Shown: piece after piece, positions 33,810-42,319 of the stretch | Layout of the letters: each line of letters opens with the position of its first letter | How positions within the stretch are numbered: the stretch's first letter is position 1 | DNA from: an uncultured Granulosicoccaceae bacterium | GTDB lineage: Bacteria; Pseudomonadota; Gammaproteobacteria; Granulosicoccales; Granulosicoccaceae | NCBI GenBank assembly: GCA_938007995.1 | Contig: CALLLW010000068.1 | Span: 1 to 42,548 of the forward strand | DNA length: 42,548 nucleotides | Reading direction: 5' to 3' | Notes under the pieces: generated by a model | The model's database searches: none | The model's input: only the letters and a program-made list of their open reading frames with translations | Told to the model about the DNA's origin: nothing | Translations under genes and position numbers: made by a program

Positions 33810-34790
33810 ATGTTTAAGAGACTATCCATCATTGCCGCCGGTGTTATCACCGCACTGACCCTGGTCAATCCACTGCACGCCGCTGAAAACTGGCGCGCAT
33901 GGAACATCCACAACGACGGTCATCCAAACACCGCAGCAATGGATCGCTTTTCCGAGCTTGTTGAAGAAGCGACCGGCGGCGAAGTTAAGGTAGAAGTATT
34001 TCACGGCGGTGTACTGGGCTCACAGCCAGATGCACTTGAGCAGGTTCGCCTGGGCGCTATTGAACTGGGCAACTTCAACCTCGGCCCTATCGGCCCGATG
34101 GTGAAAGAAGCCAATCTGGTATCACTACCGTTTATCTTCAAAAGCGTTCCACACATGTTTCGTGTACTTGAAGGTGATGCTGGTACAGCAATCGCAGACG
34201 CGATGGCAGAAGCCGGTGTCAAGCCACTTGCATGGGTTGATGCGGGTGCCCGGTCTTTCTACAGCCAAAAAGAAATCAACACACCGGAAGATGTTGAAGG
34301 ATTGAAGATTCGCGTGATGAACAACAATCTCTACACATCAATGATCTCTGCAATGGGTGGCAATCCATCACCGATGGCATTTGCTGAAGTACAGCAGGCG
34401 CTTAAGACCGGTGTTGTCGACGGTGCAGAAAATAACTTCCCATCGTTCAAAAACGTTGGCCATTACGAAGTTACTTCGCACTACTCTTTAAGTGAGCACC
34501 TGATCATTCCGGAATGCATCTGTGTAAACACTGCCAAGTTTGACGGACTATCTCCTGAACTTCAGGATGCCGTTCGCGGTGCTGCTGAAGAAGCCGCCCT
34601 GTACCAGCGCGAGCTGTGGGCAGTACAGTCTGAGCAGGCACGCAAAGATGTTGAAGCTGCAGGCATCAAGGTCAACGAGATTGCTGATAAAGGCCCGTTC
34701 CAGGAAGCCATGGTTAAAGTATACGATGAGTATCTGGCAGCCAACCCTGACATGAAAGAACTGGTAGAAATGGCTCAGGCAACTGAGTAA
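33810..34790 (+). CDS. TRAP transporter substrate-binding protein, DctP family
   Basis: 326 residues with a signal peptide (MFKRLSIIAAGVITALTLVNPLHA) and the DctP fold. R148 in DAGARSFY and R168 in GLKIRVMNN are the positions expected to bind the ligand carboxylate, and EVQQALKTGVVDGAENN is a family signature. GGAGGAG precedes ATG 33810. It is a periplasmic receptor for a small organic acid. Beside a KDG kinase, a uronate, KDG or DEH is a reasonable ligand (inference). Confidence 0.9.
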   Translation: MFKRLSIIAAGVITALTLVNPLHAAENWRAWNIHNDGHPNTAAMDRFSELVEEATGGEVKVEVFHGGVLGSQPDALEQVRLGAIELGNFNLGPIGPMVKEANLVSLPFIFKSVPHMFRVLEGDAGTAIADAMAEAGVKPLAWVDAGARSFYSQKEINTPEDVEGLKIRVMNNNLYTSMISAMGGNPSPMAFAEVQQALKTGVVDGAENNFPSFKNVGHYEVTSHYSLSEHLIIPECICVNTAKFDGLSPELQDAVRGAAEEAALYQRELWAVQSEQARKDVEAAGIKVNEIADKGPFQEAMVKVYDEYLAANPDMKELVEMAQATE

Positions 34791-34833
34791 TCATTACCTT
34801 TAATAATCGATAGCGCGCTGTGCTTCGATTTAA

Positions 34834-34859
34834 TCACTCCCTGTATTCACAGGGAGTGA
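34834..34859 (+). promoter_or_regulatory. Strong hairpin after dctP
   Basis: TCACTCCCTGT, loop ATTC, ACAGGGAGTGA: a perfect 11-base stem with a 4-base loop, 44 bases after the dctP stop. It is followed by a second, terminator-like hairpin. It probably protects the dctP message 3' end. Confidence 0.75.
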
Positions 34860-34893
34860 CTCTACTCAAAAGAAACCATAAGCCATAACACCT

Positions 34894-34925
34894 TGCCTGT
34901 TTCCGCTTCGGAGACAGGCATTTTT
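34894..34925 (+). terminator. Rho-independent terminator between dctP and dctQ
   Basis: TGCCTGTTTCCG, loop CTT, CGGAGACAGGCA: a 12-pair stem (one T-G pair) followed directly by TTTTT. It sits inside the operon, 17 bases before the dctQ start. It should stop part of the transcripts and so keep binding protein above membrane subunits. Confidence 0.8.
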
Positions 34926-34942
34926 ATTAGTCAGGCGACTAA

Positions 34943-35470
34943 ATGACCAATGCATCTGAAACACCGGCATTTCTGAAGGGACTCGACAGGCTGTCTGATG
35001 TTCTGTCAAGAATCTGTGTGGTTCTGGCCGGCACTGCGATTGTTGCGATGACACTGCTGTTTGCCTGGCTGGTTTATGGACGCTACGTTTTGAACGACAC
35101 CCCGACCTGGGTTGAACAGGTGTCGCACTTACTGCTAATGGTCATCGCCTTTCTAGGTGCTGCAGTCGGCGTGCGACAAGACACGCACCTGTCTGTTGTG
35201 TTGTTTCGCTCCGCTGTACCGTCTTTTGTCAGAACGATTATGGTGTTTATCACAGACGTCACCATGGCGGTCTTTGGCGGCTTTATGTTCTGGTACGGAC
35301 TGGAGCTCACGCGGTTTAAATGGACATCACTGATTCCGCTAATTCAATTACCAGAAGGACTACGATCACTGCCGCTGACCATCTGCGGTGCACTGGTCTT
35401 TCTTTTCTCCATCGGCCATCTAATCCGTCTGCTGCTTGGGCGTGACAAGCGCACTGACAGCATAGAATAA
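34943..35470 (+). CDS. TRAP transporter small permease, DctQ family
   Basis: 175 residues with four membrane helices (about 25-47, 58-77, 96-120 and 141-162). The WxEExx-like signature after helix 1 is PTWVEQVSHLLL, and LGAAVGVRQDTHLSV follows helix 2. No clear Shine-Dalgarno precedes ATG 34943. It forms the membrane complex with DctM encoded 18 bases downstream. Confidence 0.87.
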   Translation: MTNASETPAFLKGLDRLSDVLSRICVVLAGTAIVAMTLLFAWLVYGRYVLNDTPTWVEQVSHLLLMVIAFLGAAVGVRQDTHLSVVLFRSAVPSFVRTIMVFITDVTMAVFGGFMFWYGLELTRFKWTSLIPLIQLPEGLRSLPLTICGALVFLFSIGHLIRLLLGRDKRTDSIE

Positions 35471-35488
35471 AAACAAGAGGCATAAGCC

Positions 35489-36769
35489 ATGGGACTTCTC
35501 ATTCTACTCGGGGTATTCGCGTTCTGCGTTATCATCGGGTTGCCAGTGGCATTCGCTTTGGGTGTCTCGGCGCTGGTTGCTTTCTGGCACGAAGGACTAC
35601 CACTACTGATCGTTTTTCAACGTATTGTAGCGGGCATTAACGTCTATTCATTAATGGCTATTCCGTTCTTTATATTTGCCGGGGAACTGATGTTTCATGG
35701 CGGCATTGCGATGCGGCTGGTGAAATTTGCACAGAATGCCGTGGGCGCTGTGCGTGGCGGGCTTGGTATTGTTAACGTATTTTCGTCAATGCTGTTTGGT
35801 GGTATTTCAGGGTCTGCTATTGCCGATATCTCAGCGCTTGGTTCAATCCTGGTACCGGTGATGAAAGACAAAGGCTATGACGCAGATTATGCAGTCAACG
35901 TCACCGTCACCTCCTCCATAGCCGGCATCATCATCCCACCCAGTCACAATATGATTATATTTGCACTGGCTACCGGCGGTGCGGTTTCTATATCAAAGTT
36001 ATTTCTGGCCGGTGTCATACCGGGCATTCTCATGTGTATGTGTCTGGCAATTGCAGCTTATGTTATTGCCGTAAAGCGCGGCTACGGCGCTGAAAAGTTT
36101 CCCGGCTGGGGTGTATTGGTCATCAGCTTCTTCGGTGCAATTCCAGGGCTGTTAACTGCGGTAATTATTGTTGGCGGTGTTTTATCCGGAGTATTTACTG
36201 CAACTGAATCAGGCGCGTTTGGCGCACTTTACGCCTTCGTGGTGACCTTACTGGTCTATCGCAGTATCACCTGGGAGAAGTTCAAGATCGCGGTAACTTC
36301 AGCAGTCCGCACCACATCAATGGTGATGATACTGATCGCCTGTGCCGGTGCGTTTGCCTATATGCTGACGTTCTTTCGCGTACCTACGCTTACTATAGAG
36401 CTGTTAACCGGGCTGACTGACAACCCGATTTTAATACTACTAATGATCAACGCAGTGCTGTTGTTGCTTGGCATGATAATGGACATGGCAGCGTTGATCC
36501 TGATTTGTACACCGATCTTTCTGCCAATCATGAACACACTCGGTATAGATCCACTGCAGTTCGGCATGATCCTGCTGGTTAACCTTGGACTGGGTCTTTG
36601 CACACCACCGGTTGGCTCGTGTTTGTTTGTTGGCTGTGCGGTGGGTAAGCTGCCAATCGAAAGTGCCGTGCGAACCATCTGGCCATTTTATCTGGCGATC
36701 TTTGTTGCACTGATGCTGATTACATTTGTACCGGCGATCTCGCTGACACTCCCGGGCCTGATAAGCTAA
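35489..36769 (+). CDS. TRAP transporter large permease, DctM family
   Basis: 426 residues with 11-13 hydrophobic segments. Typical DctM stretches: MAIPFFIFAGELMFHGGIAMRL, NVFSSMLFGGISGSAIAD, IIPPSHNMIIFAL, TATESGAFGALYA and LGLCTPPVGSCLFVG. This is the ion-coupled transport subunit and uses the binding protein above. GAGG lies about 12 bases upstream of ATG. About 100 bases separate it from the KDG kinase gene on the same strand. Confidence 0.9.
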   Translation: MGLLILLGVFAFCVIIGLPVAFALGVSALVAFWHEGLPLLIVFQRIVAGINVYSLMAIPFFIFAGELMFHGGIAMRLVKFAQNAVGAVRGGLGIVNVFSSMLFGGISGSAIADISALGSILVPVMKDKGYDADYAVNVTVTSSIAGIIIPPSHNMIIFALATGGAVSISKLFLAGVIPGILMCMCLAIAAYVIAVKRGYGAEKFPGWGVLVISFFGAIPGLLTAVIIVGGVLSGVFTATESGAFGALYAFVVTLLVYRSITWEKFKIAVTSAVRTTSMVMILIACAGAFAYMLTFFRVPTLTIELLTGLTDNPILILLMINAVLLLLGMIMDMAALILICTPIFLPIMNTLGIDPLQFGMILLVNLGLGLCTPPVGSCLFVGCAVGKLPIESAVRTIWPFYLAIFVALMLITFVPAISLTLPGLIS

Positions 36770-36876
36770 TAGTGTACGCATTAAACAGCTGAACCAACAA
36801 AACTGACAAATGCTTAACCCATCTGTTCAATCTGTTAGCTCCTGTTTTTACACCTTCGACTCTGCATGTTGTCAAA

Positions 36877-37824
36877 ATGAAGAAACCAAATCAGCCCAAG
36901 GTTCTCTGCATTGGCGAAGCCATGCTGGAGCTCTCGCTCAATGATCATGACAACGCCGTTGGCACTAACAATGCCAACGTAAATTTTGCTGGTGATACGC
37001 TCAACACAGCAATCTATTTACGGCGCCTTGGCAATGCAGGCACCCATATCGCCTTTTGTACCGTAGTGGGTCAGGACGCGCTTTCCACACGGCTAATAGA
37101 CTTCATTCGCGCGGAAAACCTGATTGTAGATTCTATACAGCGCACCAGTGAACGCACCATTGGTTTATATGCAATCAACACCGACAGACAGGGCGAACGT
37201 AGCTTCACCTACTGGCGCAATCAATCTGCCGCACGCCTATTGTTTCAGTCAGGCAACAACCTCGACTTTAGTGTGCTTGAAAATGCAGATGTTATCTATT
37301 TGTCCGCAATTACACTGGCTATCCTGCCGGCAGAGGTGCGTGCAAATCTGCATAAGAAATTACAAGCGCTGCAAGAGCAAAACAGCATACAGTTTGCTTT
37401 TGACTCAAACTATCGACCGGCATTATGGGAATCACAGTCTGTTGCACAATCTTCTGTTGCAAGCTTCTGGGAAATCACTGACATCGCGCTGCCGTCAATA
37501 GACGATGAAATGGATCTATTTGGTGATAAAGATGAAGCCAGTGTGCTGAAGCGCTTTACTTCATACGGTATCACACAGGGTGCACTGAAACGCGGCGCAG
37601 TCGGCCCGGTCAGTCTGTGTGGAAACTCACATACACTGCCATCAGAAAAACTTACCGCAATAGACGCTGTAGACACCACAGCCGCCGGAGACAGCTTTAA
37701 TGCGGGCTATCTTAGCGCTTTAATACAAGGTGCGACAAACACAGAAGCTCTACTGGCAGGACATCAATGTGCAGCGCGAGTGATTATGCACCGAGGTGCG
37801 ATAATCCCCTTAGCAGACTGGTAA
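36877..37824 (+). CDS. kdgK: 2-keto-3-deoxygluconate kinase (PfkB family)
   Basis: 315 residues. It phosphorylates KDG to KDPG, the step before the Entner-Doudoroff aldolase. KdgK-specific features: FAGDTLNTAIYL at 38-49, GLYAINTDRQGERSF then YWRNQSAAR (96-120), and the anion-hole/catalytic-base motif DTTAAGDSFNAGY at 266-278 (D272), with AAGD as in E. coli KdgK. It joins both uptake routes in the window. It is the last gene of the TRAP operon and faces the TPR gene, with only five bases between the stop codons. Confidence 0.9.
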   Translation: MKKPNQPKVLCIGEAMLELSLNDHDNAVGTNNANVNFAGDTLNTAIYLRRLGNAGTHIAFCTVVGQDALSTRLIDFIRAENLIVDSIQRTSERTIGLYAINTDRQGERSFTYWRNQSAARLLFQSGNNLDFSVLENADVIYLSAITLAILPAEVRANLHKKLQALQEQNSIQFAFDSNYRPALWESQSVAQSSVASFWEITDIALPSIDDEMDLFGDKDEASVLKRFTSYGITQGALKRGAVGPVSLCGNSHTLPSEKLTAIDAVDTTAAGDSFNAGYLSALIQGATNTEALLAGHQCAARVIMHRGAIIPLADW

Positions 37825-37829
37825 CACGA

Positions 37830-39509
37830 CTATGTGCGATTGTCGCGGCAAAGACAGGAGCTGGTCACCAAGCCATCAGTGTCCTTGAGTGCTGTATGAA
37901 GCTTTGCCGCAAACATCGGCAAGTCCTCAGTCTTACCTGTCGCCTGTAAACACTCAACCAGACCATGCAACGCCCAGACGTTATCAGGGTGCTGAGCGCA
38001 ACGCTGCAATTGGTTATTCAGCCCAAGATCAGTGCGATAAACCTCCTCCGCCTCGGTGTAGCACCCCTGCTCTGCGAGCAATGCTCCAAGAGCATGACGT
38101 GGCGGGTGCATCCAGACCCAAGGCTCGTTGTATTCAAGACTATCATCCCTGGCAACCGCCTCTCGCAAATAATCAAAAGCCAATTCATGTTTACCTTGAT
38201 GATAGGCAAGCTCACCAAGTAGCATCATCTCACCGACACCGAGTGTAGTCACAGCGGGATTGTTGAAGAACTTCCTGTTTGCAGGAATGGCGCCTACCGA
38301 TTGATAAAACCGATCCTTCTGTAATTCCGCTGACTTAAATTGTTTTAGCTTGGCAAAAGCCACAGATTTGGCATAGTGATGCATGGCCACAGAAACACAA
38401 TATAAGCTTGCATCAGCAGGCAGCGCTTCATCAATGATCTGTTGCCATTTGCCAAACCGTACCAGCACATGCATTTTCATTGAGTAGTAGCCTTCCATGG
38501 TGTGCAACACCTGCGGTCGCCTCACATGACGCAACACATCTTCAGATAACGTCTGGCACATTTTATCTGCCGCATTGATAGCCGGTTCGTATTGTCCAAG
38601 CAGCATGCAGGCATACATCATCAGATGCAGATCATGGCAGCGGGCGGTGGTATAGAAGTTGTGCGGCCCTGCATAAGCAAGATATTTTTCATCGGCAGCA
38701 ATTGCCACCTCACTCACCTGCTTTGCTTTTTTATATTCCCCGCACAGCACATAGGTGTGGCCCGGCATATGATTCATGTGACCGGCATCGGGGCACAGAT
38801 TAAACAACCGCTCAGCTGTTTTTGCGGTTTGTTCCGGTGACCCGGACATCTCGGTACAGTGTATGTGCAGGTGCAGTATGGCCGGATGCTGTGGTGTGCC
38901 ATTTGCGTCGTTGATTGCGATTGAACGCTCGATTACTGCCAGTGCCTCATAGGTATCCGCACCTTCCGGCGGCACCCCTTGCGACACATCCCACAGCTTC
39001 CACGGTGTGCGGCACATCAGCGCTTCAGCAAACAACGCCATCACATCATGATCATCAGGATAGCACTGATAAACCTGCCGCATCGCATCGGCATAGGCAT
39101 CGTCCCAACGGTCAAACTCACACTGTGAAACAGGAACCGGCTGCTGGAATCTGTGTGACAGTGCGTCAAGCAATTGAGACTCGATATTTGTGGCTTTGGC
39201 AGCTAACAACCTGCCTGTCTTAATTTGCTGGTAACAGAACTCTGTCACTTCCAGTGCTTCAGCTCTGCTGAAATCACACCACGCGTAGTTATAAAATGGC
39301 CCCGCCGCGTAAGCCATACCCCAGTAGGCCATCAGGCAATCGGCGTCAAACTCAAGCGCTTTTTCAAAACACTTGAGCCCTTCCTCCTGATTAAAACAGT
39401 AGCACCAGTTTAATCCCTGATTGAAGTAGCGCTGCGCATCACGGGAGCCGGTGGAGATCTTTCTTTGATGACTACCGAGATCGAATAGCTCGATTGCATC
39501 AGCGTCCAT
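37830..39509 (-). CDS. Tetratricopeptide-repeat protein
   Basis: 559 residues with TPR-like helix pairs through most of the length: FNQGLNWCYCFNQEEGLKCFEKALEFDADCLMAYWGMAY near 29-67, then LHIHCTEMSGSPEQTAKTAERL and NHMPGHTYVLCGEYKKAKQVS in the middle. The HMPGH motif is shared by a family of bacterial TPR proteins of unknown function. No signal peptide. It starts one base after the aroQ stop, so the two are translationally coupled. No function can be assigned. Confidence 0.82.
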   Translation of the reverse strand: MDADAIELFDLGSHQRKISTGSRDAQRYFNQGLNWCYCFNQEEGLKCFEKALEFDADCLMAYWGMAYAAGPFYNYAWCDFSRAEALEVTEFCYQQIKTGRLLAAKATNIESQLLDALSHRFQQPVPVSQCEFDRWDDAYADAMRQVYQCYPDDHDVMALFAEALMCRTPWKLWDVSQGVPPEGADTYEALAVIERSIAINDANGTPQHPAILHLHIHCTEMSGSPEQTAKTAERLFNLCPDAGHMNHMPGHTYVLCGEYKKAKQVSEVAIAADEKYLAYAGPHNFYTTARCHDLHLMMYACMLLGQYEPAINAADKMCQTLSEDVLRHVRRPQVLHTMEGYYSMKMHVLVRFGKWQQIIDEALPADASLYCVSVAMHHYAKSVAFAKLKQFKSAELQKDRFYQSVGAIPANRKFFNNPAVTTLGVGEMMLLGELAYHQGKHELAFDYLREAVARDDSLEYNEPWVWMHPPRHALGALLAEQGCYTEAEEVYRTDLGLNNQLQRCAQHPDNVWALHGLVECLQATGKTEDLPMFAAKLHTALKDTDGLVTSSCLCRDNRT

Positions 39510-39510
39510 T

Positions 39511-39954
39511 TCAGCCTGCGTTTAGCAGCGTATGCATGCGCCTGAGTGCCAGCGTGTATCCTTCAATACCAAAGCCGGCTATAACACCATTTGCCCGCTG
39601 GCTAACATATGAGTGATGCCGGAAGCTTTCACGCTGGTGAATATTGGATACATGCACTTCAAGCACTGCACCTTCAAACGTGTTCAGTGCATCGAGAATT
39701 GCAATAGAGGTATGACTGTAGGCACCGGGATTAATAATAATGCCACCACTGTCTTCTCTGGCATCATGAATCCAGTCCACCAGTTGGCCTTCATGATTGG
39801 ATTGCTGAAACCTTACCTGCAAATCGAACTCACCGGCGAGCGCGGTACATTGCTGCTCGACATCGTCAAGAGTATCGTGCCCGTAGATTTCAGGCTGGCG
39901 CTTACCAAGAAGGTTGAGATTCGGGCCGTTTAGCACCGTGATGAGTTTAGTCAT
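39511..39954 (-). CDS. aroQ: 3-dehydroquinate dehydratase, type II
   Basis: 147 residues, the usual length. It catalyses dehydration of 3-dehydroquinate to 3-dehydroshikimate in the shikimate and quinate pathways. Active-site parts present: R19 and Y24 in [19 protein letters not shown] at 74-83 (N75, H81), [18 protein letters not shown] at 99-116 (H101, R112). It lies in a minus-strand run behind VOC and MFS genes and is coupled to the TPR gene. In this catabolic setting it might serve quinate use rather than aromatic synthesis. Confidence 0.93.
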   Translation of the reverse strand: MTKLITVLNGPNLNLLGKRQPEIYGHDTLDDVEQQCTALAGEFDLQVRFQQSNHEGQLVDWIHDAREDSGGIIINPGAYSHTSIAILDALNTFEGAVLEVHVSNIHQRESFRHHSYVSQRANGVIAGFGIEGYTLALRRMHTLLNAG

Positions 39955-40045
39955 TGCGTTATTCTATTTATTTTCCTGAACTGATTATAGCGGTGATCAA
40001 TATTCTGTGTTTTGAATTAAGCGACTTAAGCAATGTGTGTGAGTT

Positions 40046-40450
40046 TCAATTACCTGACTGACTCACTCGAAACACATGGCCATCAGGATGGCGAATATGC
40101 ATTTCACGCACGTTCCATGGCATATCGGTGGGTGGAAAAGTAATGTCGATCTGCGCTTGTTGGCAGTTGGCAAACACCTCATCTACGTTATCAACCCAAG
40201 GCGACATCCATACACCCTTATCTGAGTTTTCATCAGCAGCTACCCCAAAGGTAGATGCATTGGTCCCTTTGCCACGGCCACCCTGCCCGTTCTGGCACAG
40301 AAATATTTCATGATCACCCTGACAAACTGAACCAAAGCCGACCGGTTCACCCCACTGAAAACCGATTTGCCAACCCAGTGTTATAAACCACTGAAAACTC
40401 GCCTGTATGTCAGACACGTTTAATATGGGAGTAATAGCGGATACTTTCAT
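40046..40450 (-). CDS. VOC-superfamily (glyoxalase/bleomycin-resistance-like) protein
   Basis: 134 residues with the paired beta-alpha-beta-beta-beta halves of the vicinal-oxygen-chelate fold: opening AITPILNVSDIQASFQWF, middle GDHEIFLCQNG, and closing REMHIRHPDGHVFRVSQ. The last resembles the DPDGN/HPDGH end typical of glyoxalase-like domains. Its start is three bases after the MFS stop, suggesting coupled translation. Substrate unknown. Confidence 0.85.
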   Translation of the reverse strand: MKVSAITPILNVSDIQASFQWFITLGWQIGFQWGEPVGFGSVCQGDHEIFLCQNGQGGRGKGTNASTFGVAADENSDKGVWMSPWVDNVDEVFANCQQAQIDITFPPTDMPWNVREMHIRHPDGHVFRVSQSGN

Positions 40451-40453
40451 CGG

Positions 40454-41638
40454 TTATTTGTCAGCACCCGGCTCAGTTCGGGACCCGGCTGCCGGAGTGA
40501 TTTCATCAGCCAGAAAAAAGGTTAACAATGCCAGTGGTGCGAGACACAGCAATGCAATTCTGAGATTAAAAAGCTCAGACAAAAAACCTATTACCGGTGG
40601 TGCAAATAAAAATGCCGAGAACGAGATCATCGTCATCGCTGCAACGTTATCAGCAGAAGACCTGCCCGGCCTTCTGGCAGCGGCAGTAATGGCCAGTGGA
40701 TAGACAATTGCGACACCCATGCCACTGAGCGCCGCACCTAAAAAGGCAACCTCAACCGTAGGCGCCAGTGAGAACAATGCCACACCGGCCGCCGCAGCGA
40801 CTCCAGACACCTGAACAATCAGTTTCTCGCTGAACAGATCACGAATTTTGTCTCCACTTAAGCGTACCACCGCCATCACTATAGAAAAGAATGAGTAGGT
40901 GATACTGATTAACAGAGGTGATGCATCAAGTACCGAGCGCATAAACACCGCGGACCAGTCGATAAACGCACCTTCGACTAACATAATGCCAATGGGTAGC
41001 ACACACAGCAGAGCAATTGCCTTAGAGGGCAATCTAATCATTGAAGACTTTTCTGATTTATTCGATTTTTGGTTTTTAATAGAGTTGAGTACCGGCAATC
41101 GGGATGAGGTTAGAAAACCGAACAGAGCCAGTATTGGCATCACAACAATAAAGTGCCATTCGATTCCGACGCCTGCCTGCGCCACAAGTCCGCCGGCCAA
41201 TGCACCAACCATCGATCCAAGGCTCCAGAATCCGTGACAACGCGACATGATCTTCGTGCCGTAGTGTTGCTCAAGCCGGTCAGCCTCTGTATTCATCGCC
41301 ACTTCTACCAGGCCAATGGTTAAGCCACTGATTAGCAGCGCGGTAACAAACAATGATTGATCGGGTGCGAGCACCGGGAAGATAAACGAGATTGCCCACA
41401 GCGGCAGAAATACCTGACAGGCACGCCGCAGACTGCCTAGCAATTCAATAATTCTGGCGGCCACAAACAGCCCGATCAATGTTCCCAATGGCATTGCCAA
41501 CAAACATAGCCCCAGCTGACCATCACTCAGTGAGAGCTTATCCTTGATGTCAGGGATACGCGGAATCCAGGTGCCGAGCACACAGGACTCAATAAAAAAT
41601 ATGCCGAATATGGCAAGGGTGTATTTTCGGGTTGTCAT
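40454..41638 (-). CDS. Major facilitator superfamily transporter, YbjJ-like
   Basis: 394 residues from ATG 41638 (a TTG at 41668 extends it by 10). Twelve hydrophobic segments are spread along the length. The loop after the first helix, GTWIPRIPDIKDKLSLSDGQLGL, is characteristic of YbjJ-type members of the family. RCHGFWSLGSMVGALAGG marks the fourth-fifth helix region, and a polar central loop (NSIKNQKSNKSEKSS) separates the halves. The substrate is unknown. It leads the MFS-VOC-aroQ-TPR run. Confidence 0.87.
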   Translation of the reverse strand: MTTRKYTLAIFGIFFIESCVLGTWIPRIPDIKDKLSLSDGQLGLCLLAMPLGTLIGLFVAARIIELLGSLRRACQVFLPLWAISFIFPVLAPDQSLFVTALLISGLTIGLVEVAMNTEADRLEQHYGTKIMSRCHGFWSLGSMVGALAGGLVAQAGVGIEWHFIVVMPILALFGFLTSSRLPVLNSIKNQKSNKSEKSSMIRLPSKAIALLCVLPIGIMLVEGAFIDWSAVFMRSVLDASPLLISITYSFFSIVMAVVRLSGDKIRDLFSEKLIVQVSGVAAAAGVALFSLAPTVEVAFLGAALSGMGVAIVYPLAITAAARRPGRSSADNVAAMTMISFSAFLFAPPVIGFLSELFNLRIALLCLAPLALLTFFLADEITPAAGSRTEPGADK

Positions 41639-41782
41639 AAGACCGGATGGTGCTTGAAACAGGCTCAAATAACAACAAACCGGCAGTGTCTATTCCTTAA
41701 GACATAGCCACCCTGTAAGTCACAGCAGTAATCGCTTCATATAACCGCTGCTTGGCGGCTTCCTGTTACACCACAGGTGATG

Positions 41783-42319
41783 TTAGAACGCGCAATCATC
41801 CGGTAGTGGATCAACAAACTCAAGATCTTCTGCAAAGCCTGAGTCAGTGGCACTTTCAGTAAAGCCTGATTCTATAGTGCCACGATAAACCTGGCTGCCA
41901 TAACCCGAGTTATTCATGTGCGCTCTTAGAATCACCTGCTCATTGCCGGCAATCTGCACCGGACCACCACTACGGGTAAACGGTTGCTCACTGACATGAC
42001 TATGCGCCAGAATTCTTCTGTAAAGCAGTTCACCATCTGCAGTCAGCACTTCCCACCAGTCGGCATACTGGTTACATCCGGTATCCGGGCTGGAGACTGT
42101 CACCGAGAAGTTATAGTTTCCGGGTTCACCGGAGAAATTGACCGCTTCAATACGCGCCAGACTCGATTGAGAGGGACTGGATTGAGCAGGCACTGTATTC
42201 TCTACCGCCTGTGTCTCAGCGCCCGCGTTATTACCGGCATCAGTATTTGTTCCACTGCTTCCGCATCCCGCCAGAACGACTGCAACAGTGATCGCTGTAA
42301 CCGAAGGTATTTTATTCAT
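41783..42319 (-). CDS. Hypothetical lipoprotein
   Basis: 178 residues with lipoprotein signal MNKIPSVTAITVAVVLAGC (Cys19), then a Ser/Thr/Asn/Gly/Ala-rich linker to about residue 50. The folded part (SGEPGNYNFSVTVSSPDTGC, QYADWWEVL, YRRILAHSHVSEQPFTRSGG) is probably one beta-sandwich with an exposed Asp-rich tail. Two cysteines (near 81 and 176) could pair. It matches a type of conserved hypothetical seen in marine bacteria; function unknown. Confidence 0.75.
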   Translation of the reverse strand: MNKIPSVTAITVAVVLAGCGSSGTNTDAGNNAGAETQAVENTVPAQSSPSQSSLARIEAVNFSGEPGNYNFSVTVSSPDTGCNQYADWWEVLTADGELLYRRILAHSHVSEQPFTRSGGPVQIAGNEQVILRAHMNNSGYGSQVYRGTIESGFTESATDSGFAEDLEFVDPLPDDCAF

